This document shows, piece after piece, positions 8,560 through 16,318 of a DNA stretch of 64,000 bases. The stretch is from contig JAEEXV010000075.1 of NCBI GenBank assembly GCA_016287975.1, positions 1 through 64,000 on the forward strand, read 5' to 3'. The stretch is from Lentisphaeria bacterium. GTDB taxonomy: Bacteria; Verrucomicrobiota; Lentisphaeria; Oligosphaerales; Oligosphaeraceae. The notes below the pieces were generated by a model, which was not told where the DNA came from, searched no databases, and saw only the letters and a program-made list of their open reading frames with translations. Numbering within the stretch: position 1 is the stretch's first letter; the number at the start of each line of letters is the position of its first letter. A program made the translations under genes and the position numbers.

Positions 8560-10344
8560 TCACATCCGCCGTGCGAGAATCGGCTCGTCGATGGTGGAGA
8601 GCGTCAGCCCCTGGTACTGCTCGCGCGGCTGGTTCCGCTGGCAACAGGCCAGGATGACGAACCCGATGAGACTGACGGGCAGATGGAAGGCGAAAGAGCG
8701 CTCCCGGGGCAGCGTCACATCCCCCGTGTGGCTGTAGATGAACCAGATCGCCATCACCAGCGCGACGCCCAGAATCGACAGCCCGGCCGCCTCCGCCACC
8801 CGCCACGGCCAGCGCCGCGACTTCGCCAGCCTCGGCGCGGCGAAAAGCGCCGCGCCCATGGCGAGCGGCACCAGCACGCACGCAGCCGGCAGCGGGCCGC
8901 CCCAGCCCAGGTCGACGCTTCGCCCTTGGATGAAGTCCATCACTGCCCGCCGGGAGAGAATGTACCAGAGATTCCATGCCAGTTGCTCGCCAAAGACGAA
9001 AAAGGTATACCCCCATACCATCCGGCTACTGCAGCTTCGGGTCAGAACCCCGCACAAAAACGCCGGGAAGGTCGCCTGGTTCAAAATCCAGAAAAGCGTC
9101 CCCACCTCCGCCACCGACTGCGCCAGCCATTTGCCCGACACGTTCAGCAACAGCCCCAGCCCGATCGCGAAGACGCCCACGATGCCCGTCGCCCACTTCG
9201 ACACCCGCACCTGCTGCTCCTCCGTCAAATTGCGCTGCAAGAAACGCACATGGAATTCCTTGAGCCAGACCGTCGCCATGGAGTTCATCCCCGAATCCAG
9301 CGTCGACATGATCGCCGCCAGCAGCGCCGCCATGAAAAGCCCTGGCAGCGGCGGCGGCAGCCGCGTCGCGATGAAGTGGAAGAAAGCCACGTCCCCGCCC
9401 TCCCGCGCGACCACCTCGCTGGGATTCTGATGGTAATAGGCGAAGCAGCAGCAGCCGATCAGCAGCAGCGCCAGGCAAACGCCTATGCTCAGCGCCGCGC
9501 TGCAGCACTGCGATTTGAAGCCCGCCTTCCAGTCCGTCGTCGCCAGCAGCCGCTGGATGGTGATCTGGTCGCTGCAGGCGCTGGAGAAGGGCCCTGTGCA
9601 GGCGTTCCACAACTGCAGCCAGAAAAGCAGCCGCACGTAGGGCGTGAGTCGGTAGAAGTCGGGGTCGGCGAAGCCGTTGAAGCCATGCCCTTCGCGGAAA
9701 GTGCAGGCGACCGCCTCGGGAAGCCCTCCCCGGATGCAGACGTAGAAGGCGACGAAGATGGCGGCGATGCCGACCGCCAGCACAAAGAACTGGAGCACGT
9801 CGGTCCAGATGACCGCCTTGAGGCCGCCCAGCACCGTATAGACGACGCCGCACACCCCCACCAGCAGAATCGAGAACCACGCGGGCCAGCCGTAGGCGCC
9901 CTGGAAGATCTTGGCGGTCGTGTACAAGACCATTCCCACATACATCACCCGCGCATAGAAACTGCACACCGCGACCAGCAGCCGCACCGACTTGTCATAG
10001 CGGTATTCCAGATATTCGTAGGGGGTGCAACTGCCCAGTTTGAAATAAAAGCGCGTGAAGACCAGATAGGCTGGCACCGACAGCATCTGCGTCAGCGGCA
10101 TCGCCCAGAAAAGCATCATCCCGTGATTGATGATCTCACCCGTCACGTTCACGATGGAAATGGAACTGAGCAGGCTCATCATGCACGAGATGCCCACCGC
10201 CAGAAACGGCACATTCCGGCCGCCCATCAGATACTGCTCCGTACTCCTGTCCTCCTTGCAGAACCGGAAGCCAATCGCGACGACAGCCCCCAGATAGACG
10301 GCAATGATCGCGTAGTTGCACAAATTGGCAGGGCTGAACATCAT
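8560..10344 (-). CDS. Sodium:solute symporter (SSS family)
   Basis: A protein of 594 residues with about 13-14 membrane segments. It shows the SSS fold: an early Q-YLMGGRNVPFLAVGISCM segment after TM1, 'YEYLEYRYDKSVR', 'LGGLKAVIWTDVLQF' and the late 'AIMSTLDSGMNSMATVW', in which Ser/Asp residues line the sodium site. It imports a sugar, sugar acid or sialic-acid-like solute with sodium. The start at 10344 was chosen over a long upstream extension because GAGGAG lies eight bases before it and the ATG overlaps the stop of the upstream gene (ATGA). It is therefore translationally coupled to the VCBS protein. The divergent dehydratase/SDR pair suggests the substrate is a sugar acid. Confidence 0.92.
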   Translation of the reverse strand: MMFSPANLCNYAIIAVYLGAVVAIGFRFCKEDRSTEQYLMGGRNVPFLAVGISCMMSLLSSISIVNVTGEIINHGMMLFWAMPLTQMLSVPAYLVFTRFYFKLGSCTPYEYLEYRYDKSVRLLVAVCSFYARVMYVGMVLYTTAKIFQGAYGWPAWFSILLVGVCGVVYTVLGGLKAVIWTDVLQFFVLAVGIAAIFVAFYVCIRGGLPEAVACTFREGHGFNGFADPDFYRLTPYVRLLFWLQLWNACTGPFSSACSDQITIQRLLATTDWKAGFKSQCCSAALSIGVCLALLLIGCCCFAYYHQNPSEVVAREGGDVAFFHFIATRLPPPLPGLFMAALLAAIMSTLDSGMNSMATVWLKEFHVRFLQRNLTEEQQVRVSKWATGIVGVFAIGLGLLLNVSGKWLAQSVAEVGTLFWILNQATFPAFLCGVLTRSCSSRMVWGYTFFVFGEQLAWNLWYILSRRAVMDFIQGRSVDLGWGGPLPAACVLVPLAMGAALFAAPRLAKSRRWPWRVAEAAGLSILGVALVMAIWFIYSHTGDVTLPRERSFAFHLPVSLIGFVILACCQRNQPREQYQGLTLSTIDEPILARRM

Positions 10345-13055
10345 CCGCAATGCTCCTCTTCTGTTTGTGAGTCTTCTGTCTTTGATGCCGCCGCGCATGT
10401 CATCCGCACACGCACTTTGCGCACTCTCGGCGTGCGCAACGACGCGCGCGCGCCAAGCGCCAGACGGTATTGCAGCAGCGCGCCCGCCGATGCCTCCAGC
10501 CCTTCTGGAGCGCGCCAAGGCGCATGCTCCAGCTCCGCCTCGGACATGGCGCAGCGCATCGTGCAGTTCACCCATGTTCCCGGTGGAATCTCGGCATCGA
10601 TCTCCACCGCCTTGACAGTGCAGGCCCGCCCGCACCGCCGCCACTCGGAGAGGTAGTACTCCTCGTCGCTGCGGTCGAGGATGTTGCCGGGATTGACGGA
10701 GCACATGCCATGCGGGCCGCAGGTGGGCAGCCGCGTGGTGCGCTCCTCGCTGAAACCGCGCTCCCCGTTCCACCAGACGCACGACCAGCCCAGATGGTCG
10801 ACGTCCACCTTGTGGTTCGCGACCGCCAGATCCACCCGTCCGTCCCCGTCGAAGTCGGCGGCGATGCAGCCCGAGGCGGAGTGCGTGAAGAGCAGTTGCC
10901 GGTCCAATTCATGGAAATGTCCGCCGCGGTTCCAGTAAAGGAACGAATGGATGTCGCGGTCCACGCCGCCGTGATAACTTCCCGCGAAGATGTCGAGGAA
11001 GCCATCCCCGTTGAAGTCCGCCACCGCGATGGAGCACGCCGCGTCCGCGCGCAGCATCGTATGGCGACACTCGGAGAGGCCCAGCGGACCGTTCCAGTAG
11101 ATGTGCAGCCAACTGACATGCGGCTGATGCGGCGCGAGTTCTCCCTGGCGCGGCGTCTCGGTGTGCCCGCCGACGATGAGATCCGGCCACCCGTTGCCGT
11201 TGAGGTCGGCCGCCGTCGCGAAGACGCCGTGGTTGACCGCCAGTTCAAAGCTGCGCTCCACCGAGAAGCCCTTCGGCCCGCCGCGCAGCACAAGCGTACG
11301 GTCGGAACTGATCAGCGGAACCACCAGATCCAGCCAGCCGTCGCGGTTCAGGTCGACGGCGCAGATCCAGCGGGCGCTGCCTTTGCCGCCAAGTGAGACG
11401 TCGGTCCACGTCCGAAAGCCGTCCTTTCCGTGGAAGATTCGCAGATCCCTCCATTGGTGGCAGGGGGTCGCCAACTCCAGATACCCGTCGTGGTCGAAGT
11501 CCGCCGCCACCACGCCCCACCCCACGTCAGTCTGGATAGTCCGGCTCCGTTCTGGCTCGAAGCCGGACGGCCCGAAGTGATGGATATGATGCCCGGGATC
11601 CAGATGAACCGAGTTCTCCGAATTGTTTGCTATCACCAGTTCCGCCCAGCCGTCGTCGTCCAAGTCCGCCGCCAGGGAATCGACCCCGCACCAGCAGGGC
11701 ACTTCCGTCCGCCGGGAGGCGTCGTATCCATCCGATCCGCCCCAATAGATGTATGCGCGGTCATAGCCCAGCGCCGAGCGCGAGAAGTGGTTCTGAAGAA
11801 AAGCGAGCGTCTCACCCTGCGGCGTGGCGAAGAGCACCACCCGCCGGGTGTCCTCCCCCGCAAGGCGCATCGGCTCTGGCGTCAATCTTCCGTCGGCGAA
11901 GGTGTACAGCAATGCGTCGTTCGTGTAACTGCTCAGACGACTGCTGCACCCGAAGAGCACGTGATTCCCCAGCATCGCCACGTCGCACGCCTCCTCCGTC
12001 GGCACCGCGATGCGCGCCGACGCCGGAAATGCGCCGCCCCGGTTCAAGAAGAGCCAACTGCGCTGGCCGCCGTCCGACGCGTCACGGCACGCGAATGCGA
12101 GATCCTCTTGCCCGTCCCCGTCCACATCCCCGACCGCGACCGCAAGTGCCATCGGCACCTCGACCGTGAAGTGCAGACGCAATTCCCGTCCCGGCGTCGC
12201 GGTGTAGAAACGCATCTGCCTGCCCGTGGAGAGCGTGAAGCACTCCTTTCCAGCCCACGTCACCTTCTGCAGCAGCCTCGGCGTGTCGATGCGCTCCTCC
12301 AACTCGCTTTGCCGCCCCTCCAGGGCGATGGGCTTCACAACCTCCGCCTCCGGCAACGCGGCCAGAACCGCCTTGCGCGCGGGATCCAGTCCAGCGGCGC
12401 CCCCCCAGAAGACCGTCGTCTCCGTCGCCCTCGCAGCGCGGAAGATTAGTTCGTCGCAGCCATCCCCGTCCAGATCCGCGGCGATGACAAGCGACGCCTC
12501 CGCAGGCAGATCCACAAAGCGCCGCCACTCGAAGCCCAAATCCGACTGCGTGAAGACGCGAATGCAATGATAGTACGGCAGCGCGAAGGCCAAAGCGGGA
12601 CAACCATCCGGCGTGAAGCGCCCGCAGCAGACATCTGTTGCAAACGGCGTCGGAATCCGGATGTGCCGGTTTTCCGAGTAGCCCTCCGGTCCGCCAAAAT
12701 AGATGTCGGTCGTCGCGAACGGCGCCGCCATATCGTAGTAGCCAGCCACTACCAGATCCATCCATCCGTCGGCAGTCAGATCCGCCGCCAGCCCCGACAG
12801 CGCCCCCTGCCCCGGCAACTCCGCCCGTCGCCGCCCCGTCATGTCATAGACATAACTCCGTGCCGCCTCGTGATGGTTCTGACAATTCGCGAACACCAGG
12901 TCAAAATGGCCATTGTGATTCAGGTCAAACTGGTAGATGCGCTGCAGCACCCCCTGCCGCGACACATACAGGTTCTGCCCGCTGTTCCCGAAGGCACCGC
13001 GACGGAATGCGTCAAAGCCTTCCGTTGTCCATGATTCCATGTCCGTTGATTTCAT
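10341..13055 (-). CDS. FG-GAP/VCBS repeat protein, ten Ca-binding-like repeats
   Basis: The whole chain is a series of propeller-type FG-GAP/VCBS repeats. Ten calcium-loop motifs of the form D-[LFV]-[NDT]-x-[DN]-G-x-x-[DE]-L can be counted, for example DLNHNGHFDL, DLDGDGCDEL, DVDGDGQEDL, DFDHDGYLEL, DFNGDGFLDI and DFDGDGRVDL. Such domains, as in integrin alpha chains and rhamnogalacturonan lyases, bind ligands or sugars outside the cell. Here no signal peptide is visible at the chosen start, which is odd. No ribosome site precedes the ATG at 13055, and internal Met codons exist at residues 6 and later. The stop overlaps the symporter start. Enzyme activity cannot be claimed. Binding a glycan or acting as an unusual lyase are both possible. 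Confidence 0.85.
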   Translation of the reverse strand: MKSTDMESWTTEGFDAFRRGAFGNSGQNLYVSRQGVLQRIYQFDLNHNGHFDLVFANCQNHHEAARSYVYDMTGRRRAELPGQGALSGLAADLTADGWMDLVVAGYYDMAAPFATTDIYFGGPEGYSENRHIRIPTPFATDVCCGRFTPDGCPALAFALPYYHCIRVFTQSDLGFEWRRFVDLPAEASLVIAADLDGDGCDELIFRAARATETTVFWGGAAGLDPARKAVLAALPEAEVVKPIALEGRQSELEERIDTPRLLQKVTWAGKECFTLSTGRQMRFYTATPGRELRLHFTVEVPMALAVAVGDVDGDGQEDLAFACRDASDGGQRSWLFLNRGGAFPASARIAVPTEEACDVAMLGNHVLFGCSSRLSSYTNDALLYTFADGRLTPEPMRLAGEDTRRVVLFATPQGETLAFLQNHFSRSALGYDRAYIYWGGSDGYDASRRTEVPCWCGVDSLAADLDDDGWAELVIANNSENSVHLDPGHHIHHFGPSGFEPERSRTIQTDVGWGVVAADFDHDGYLELATPCHQWRDLRIFHGKDGFRTWTDVSLGGKGSARWICAVDLNRDGWLDLVVPLISSDRTLVLRGGPKGFSVERSFELAVNHGVFATAADLNGNGWPDLIVGGHTETPRQGELAPHQPHVSWLHIYWNGPLGLSECRHTMLRADAACSIAVADFNGDGFLDIFAGSYHGGVDRDIHSFLYWNRGGHFHELDRQLLFTHSASGCIAADFDGDGRVDLAVANHKVDVDHLGWSCVWWNGERGFSEERTTRLPTCGPHGMCSVNPGNILDRSDEEYYLSEWRRCGRACTVKAVEIDAEIPPGTWVNCTMRCAMSEAELEHAPWRAPEGLEASAGALLQYRLALGARASLRTPRVRKVRVRMTCAAASKTEDSQTEEEHCG

Positions 13056-13362
13056 GTTGCAAATCCACGCAATCCACGCTTACCTTTTTTGTTAGTATAT
13101 CCCCATCCAACGTTTCCGACGAATGTAAATGGTGCCGAATCAGCGCAAATGGACAGGTAAATCCGAACACGCGGTCCTTTTTCCCTCCCGCGACGGAATC
13201 CTACATGTTATAGTAAGCCTATCGTCCAACCAAGCCTATTGGGCCGTCAACTTCGGCCCGCTTTTAGGCTCCTCCATGATTTTGCCGTTTCTTCCTGTAA
13301 AGTCCGGCGTCACGTCTCCTTGAACGCCAGTTTCCGCCGTTTCCGCCCATCCCCCTGCAAAT
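13056..13362. other. Divergent intergenic region
   Basis: This region separates the VCBS-symporter unit (minus) from the dehydratase-SDR unit (plus) and must hold both promoters. A minus-strand TATACT at 13094-13099 follows an AT-rich stretch. A sequence around CCAACGTTTCCG (13106-13118) resembles, at its core AACGTT, the LacI-type operators found at 52.3 kb, but it is not a good palindrome. On the plus strand TTATAGT occurs near 13208. No start could be fixed and no gene was seen. Confidence 0.4.
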
Positions 13363-14541
13363 ATGCGAATCACCGCCGTCAAGACCTTCGTCTGCAACGC
13401 CTATCGCACCAATTTCGTCTTTGTCAAGGTGGAGACCGACGCAGGCCTCCACGGCTGGGGCGAGGCCACCCTCGAATACAAGGAGCAAACGGTCGTCGCG
13501 GCCATCCACGACCTCGACCGCTACCTCGTCGGGCACGACCCGTTCCGCATCGAGGCCTTCCGCCACGACTGCTACCGCGACGCGTACTGGCGCGGCGGCC
13601 CCGTCCTGATGTCGGCCCTGGCGGGGGTCGAGATGGCGCTGTGGGACATCAAGGGAAAGGCGTTCGGCGTGCCCGTCTACGAGTTCTTCGGCGGCAAGGT
13701 GCGCGACAGCGTGCCAGTCTATGTCAACGGGTGGTTCGCGCCCGCGAAGGCCCCGGAGGAGTTCGCCGAGAAGGCGCTCGCCGTGCGCGACCGCAAGTTC
13801 TGGGGCTGCAAGTGGGATCCCTTCGGCACCGCGTGGCAGCAGCTCTCCAAGGCGGAATTCGCCCGCGCCATCGAGTGCATCCGCCAGGTCGCCGAGGCCG
13901 CGGGTGCCGAGGTGAACCTGCTCATCGAGGGGCACGGGCGCTTCGACATCCCCACCGCCGTCAAGGTCGGGCGCGCCCTCGAGGTGTTCGACCTCTTCTG
14001 GTTCGAGGAACCCATCCCGCCCGACGACTTGAACGGCCTGCGCGAGGTCAAGGAGCGCGTGCGCGTCAGCCTCGCCGCCGGCGAGCGCCTCTACAACCGC
14101 TATGAATACCGCCGCCTCTTCGACCTCAACTGCACCGACTACATCCAGCCCGATGTCTCCCACGCCGGCGGCCTCGCGGAAATGCGCCTGCTCGCGGGCG
14201 AGGCCGAGGCACGCCACATCGGCTTCTGCCCACACAATCCCTCAGGGCCCGTCGCCAACGCCGCCACCCTCCAGCTCGCCGCCTGCGTCCCCAACTTCAT
14301 CGTCCTGGAGATGATGATGACCGACGTCCCCTACCGCGCCGACCTCTGCGACGAGGCGCTCGTCCTCCGGGACGGCCGCATGGTCATCCCGGAGCGCCCC
14401 GGCCTCGGCATCGAACTGGACGAGGAGGAACTCGCCAGGCATCCCTACGTCGAGACCTCGCTTCGCCACTACCGCGGCGACCTCACCAGCATCCGCCCCG
14501 CCGACGCCAGGCCCTACTACCGCATGGAGAGCACCCAATGA
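13363..14541 (+). CDS. Enolase-superfamily dehydratase (galactonate dehydratase-like)
   Basis: Mandelate racemase/muconate lactonizing enzyme family, 392 residues. The N-terminal capping domain covers 1-120 and the barrel follows. Likely magnesium ligands are Glu189 (IEGHGRF), Glu215 (WFEEP) and Glu241 (AGERL). His291 (CPHNPSG) and Glu316 (VLEMMM) complete the site, and Lys150/Asp152 (KWDPFG) sit on the second strand. The spacing matches D-galactonate dehydratase residues 183, 209, 235, 285 and 310 (numbers from memory), with His191 in the place of its His185. The first ligand, normally Asp, is Glu here. It likely dehydrates a sugar acid to a 2-keto-3-deoxy acid. It overlaps the SDR by four bases. 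No ribosome site is seen. Confidence 0.88.
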   Translation: MRITAVKTFVCNAYRTNFVFVKVETDAGLHGWGEATLEYKEQTVVAAIHDLDRYLVGHDPFRIEAFRHDCYRDAYWRGGPVLMSALAGVEMALWDIKGKAFGVPVYEFFGGKVRDSVPVYVNGWFAPAKAPEEFAEKALAVRDRKFWGCKWDPFGTAWQQLSKAEFARAIECIRQVAEAAGAEVNLLIEGHGRFDIPTAVKVGRALEVFDLFWFEEPIPPDDLNGLREVKERVRVSLAAGERLYNRYEYRRLFDLNCTDYIQPDVSHAGGLAEMRLLAGEAEARHIGFCPHNPSGPVANAATLQLAACVPNFIVLEMMMTDVPYRADLCDEALVLRDGRMVIPERPGLGIELDEEELARHPYVETSLRHYRGDLTSIRPADARPYYRMESTQ

Positions 14542-15317
14542 AGCGCTTCGAGAACAAGGTCGCGCTGGTCACAGGCACCAGCCGCAACACCGGCGTCGCC
14601 ATCGCCGCCCTCTTCCTGCGCGAAGGCGCGCGCGTCTTCGTCTGCAGCTCCACTCCAGAATCCACCGCCCGGGGCGCCGCCCGCCTCCGCGAAATGGGCC
14701 TCGACGGCTTCACCGAGGTCCCCGCCGACATCGGCGATCCCGCCCAGGTCGAGCGCCTCTTCCAGACCATCCGCGACACCGCAGGGCGCCTCGACATTCT
14801 CGTCAACAACGCCTGCGACCAGGGCATCGGCGCGCCCTTCGAGGAGATGACCATGGATTACTTTCTCGGAGTCGTTCGCACCAACCTTGGCGGGACATTC
14901 CTCGTCTCACGGCACGCCGTACAGATGATGCTCCGCCAGGAGAGCCGCGGCGTCATCGTCAACCTCGGTTCCAACGTCTCCACGCGCGCCATCCGCAACC
15001 GCACCGCCTACGTCGCCAGCAAGGGCGGCATCGACGCACTCACCCGTTCCATGGCCGTCGACCTCGGCCCCAAAGGCATCCGCGTCAACGAAGTCGCCCC
15101 CGGTTATATCTACACCGACCGCTGGGACCGTCTCGACGCAATCGTCCGCGACCGCCGCCGCCGCAACTGCCCCCTGCACCAGGAGGCCACCGGCGACGAC
15201 ATCGCGCAGGCCGTCGCCTTCCTCGCCTCCGACGCCGCCAAGAACATCTGCGGCGAACGCCTCGTCATCGACGCGGGCTGCTCCGCCCAGCACATGCCAG
15301 AGGACGTCGACCGCTGA
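14538..15317 (+). CDS. Short-chain dehydrogenase/reductase
   Basis: A 259-residue classical SDR. The Rossmann motif TGTSRNTG (12-19) lacks the middle Gly of TGxxxGxG. NNACDQ stands where NNAG is usual. The catalytic set is Ser145 (LGSNVS), Tyr158 and Lys162 (YVASKGG). After that comes the cofactor-lid region 'VAPGYIYTDRWDRL', and near the C-terminus 'EATGDDIAQAVAFLASDAAKNICGERLVIDAG', as in 3-ketoacyl or sugar dehydrogenases. It starts inside the stop codon of the dehydratase, so the two enzymes probably act in one sugar-acid route. The last 33 coding bases are part of a 43-bp sequence found again 509 bases downstream. Confidence 0.92.
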   Translation: MKRFENKVALVTGTSRNTGVAIAALFLREGARVFVCSSTPESTARGAARLREMGLDGFTEVPADIGDPAQVERLFQTIRDTAGRLDILVNNACDQGIGAPFEEMTMDYFLGVVRTNLGGTFLVSRHAVQMMLRQESRGVIVNLGSNVSTRAIRNRTAYVASKGGIDALTRSMAVDLGPKGIRVNEVAPGYIYTDRWDRLDAIVRDRRRRNCPLHQEATGDDIAQAVAFLASDAAKNICGERLVIDAGCSAQHMPEDVDR

Positions 15318-15327
15318 ACGCGCGCCG
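15285..15327. repeat. 43-bp direct repeat, copy 1 (end of SDR gene)
   Basis: This sequence spans the last codons and stop of the SDR gene (GCCCAGCACATGCCAGAGGA onwards, ending in GCGCGCCG). It recurs perfectly at 15794-15836. Similarity extends a little on both sides (CTCCG before, CTGCGG after) with one inserted base and four substitutions. The 122-aa gene lies between the copies. Confidence 0.95.
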
Positions 15328-15363
15328 CCCCCTGCGGTGGCACACATTGCTCTGCCGGGGACA

Positions 15364-15732
15364 TCAGTTCGCCGGAACCAGGCAGGCAGTGCCGTCCTCA
15401 AAAATGGCGGCAACTTTCAAGCGGCAGATCGTGCAGGATTCGTAAACGTCATCCATAGACTCCAAATATTCCAGGGCGATATCAAACTCTTCGTCGTCCC
15501 CGATGTCGTCCAGACTGGCGGCAAGCTCGTCCACGCTGACTTTCACCAAACGAATCTCATCTCCGCATTTCTCCAGGCGGAGAGGATTCAAGTCGTCTAT
15601 CACAACGACCCCCCAGGTTTCATCTGGTTGCACGAGATAGACTATCGCGTAACAGGGATGCCATTCACACGCGCTCTCCAGAGTGCAATCCCGCTTCCTC
15701 AACGCGTCAAAGTCAATGTCTGCCTTTTTCAT
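15364..15732 (-). CDS. Hypothetical acidic protein, 122 aa
   Basis: No family was recognised. The protein is strongly acidic (EFDIALEYLESMDDVYES) with a beta-strand-like 'CYAIVYLVQPDETWGVVVIDD' and five Cys residues, some spaced as in CESCTIC-like clusters (ESCTIC). Its size and style resemble small immunity or SMI1/KNR4-like proteins, but this is only an impression. The start at 15732 (MKKADIDF) was taken because AAGG-rich bases precede it. The frame is open a further 24 codons upstream. It is lower in GC than its neighbours and sits alone between two 43-bp direct repeats, facing away from the SDR operon. That suggests insertion as a single-gene cassette. Confidence 0.7.
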   Translation of the reverse strand: MKKADIDFDALRKRDCTLESACEWHPCYAIVYLVQPDETWGVVVIDDLNPLRLEKCGDEIRLVKVSVDELAASLDDIGDDEEFDIALEYLESMDDVYESCTICRLKVAAIFEDGTACLVPAN

Positions 15733-15793
15733 GGAGCCTTGCCTTCCAAAATCGCGCTTCTCACGCAGAAGATGAACGCAGGGAAGTACTCCG

Positions 15794-15836
15794 GCCCAGC
15801 ACATGCCAGAGGACGTCGACCGCTGAACGCGCGCCG
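15794..15836. repeat. 43-bp direct repeat, copy 2
   Basis: This is a second, non-coding copy of the SDR gene end. It stops two bases before the stop codon of the minus-strand 84-aa gene. The pattern (gene end, foreign gene, copy of gene end) is what insertion with duplication of a target end, or a local duplication, would leave. No integrase is nearby. Confidence 0.95.
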
Positions 15837-15837
15837 T

Positions 15838-16092
15838 CTACTGCGGCCGCGCCGCGTCATTCTGCGGCGTCACGGGGGGAGGTGGCGGGGGCGGCACCGC
15901 AGGCCGCGCCGCCAGATTCATGGAGATCTCCTGCAGGCGCATCAGCAGCGCATCCATCTTCTCATTGAGTTTCTCCAACTGCGCCAGCCGCGCGTTGATT
16001 TTCCAGTACCAGCACAAGATCTCCCGAATAATCAGGAAAATCACGATGGCGACGACAATGCTGATCAGCAAATTCCGCTCAACGTTTGGCAT
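15838..16092 (-). CDS. Small single-pass membrane protein with coiled coil and Pro-rich tail
   Basis: An 84-residue hypothetical protein. Residues 8-26 form one membrane helix (LLISIVVAIVIFLIIREI). Residues 30-57 form a short amphipathic coiled coil (ARLAQLEKLNEKMDALLMRL). The tail has seven consecutive prolines and ends in Gln. GGGAGA precedes the start at 16092 by seven bases; a longer upstream frame has no such support. The layout is that of a membrane-anchored assembly or spacer protein. It lies downstream of floA on the same strand, which would fit a role at the membrane, though 226 bases with repeats separate them. The 3' end abuts direct-repeat copy 2. Confidence 0.75.
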   Translation of the reverse strand: MPNVERNLLISIVVAIVIFLIIREILCWYWKINARLAQLEKLNEKMDALLMRLQEISMNLAARPAVPPPPPPPVTPQNDAARPQ

Positions 16093-16188
16093 TTCGGTCT
16101 CCCTATTGGCTATCGGTGGTTTCTTGAGTTCACCCCATTGGCAGGCATTTAGCGATGACCAGCAGGGGCCTGGATCCTGAGTCACTTA

Positions 16189-16286
16189 CCGGCCCAAGAA
16201 TGGGCCGGCACAGAACGCTGGGGCTTGGGTCCTGGGTCCTGGGGCGGGGGTCGCGTGTCCTGGGTCCTGGGTCCTGGGTCCTGGAA
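16189..16286. repeat. Hairpin plus 7-bp tandem repeats (TGGGTCC)
   Basis: A perfect 8-bp hairpin CCGGCCCA-AGAA-TGGGCCGG (16189-16208) is followed by short arrays of the heptamer TGGGTCC at about 16225-16244 and 16256-16284, separated by a GC-rich spacer. The array lies between floA and the 84-aa gene. The hairpin could end floA transcription. The heptamers look like a slipped-strand minisatellite. Confidence 0.8.
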
Positions 16287-16318
16287 AGCCAACCGCAACG
16301 CCGTCCCTTCGGCCTCTG

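Noticed and set aside
10345..10782. N-terminal extension of the symporter gene to 10782
   Set aside because: The extra 146 residues overlap the VCBS gene in another frame and are Arg/His-rich. The family start with a GAGGAG site lies at 10344.
13129..13323. Plus-strand frame of 64 codons upstream of the dehydratase
   Set aside because: No ribosome site or conserved pattern. It lies in the divergent promoter region.
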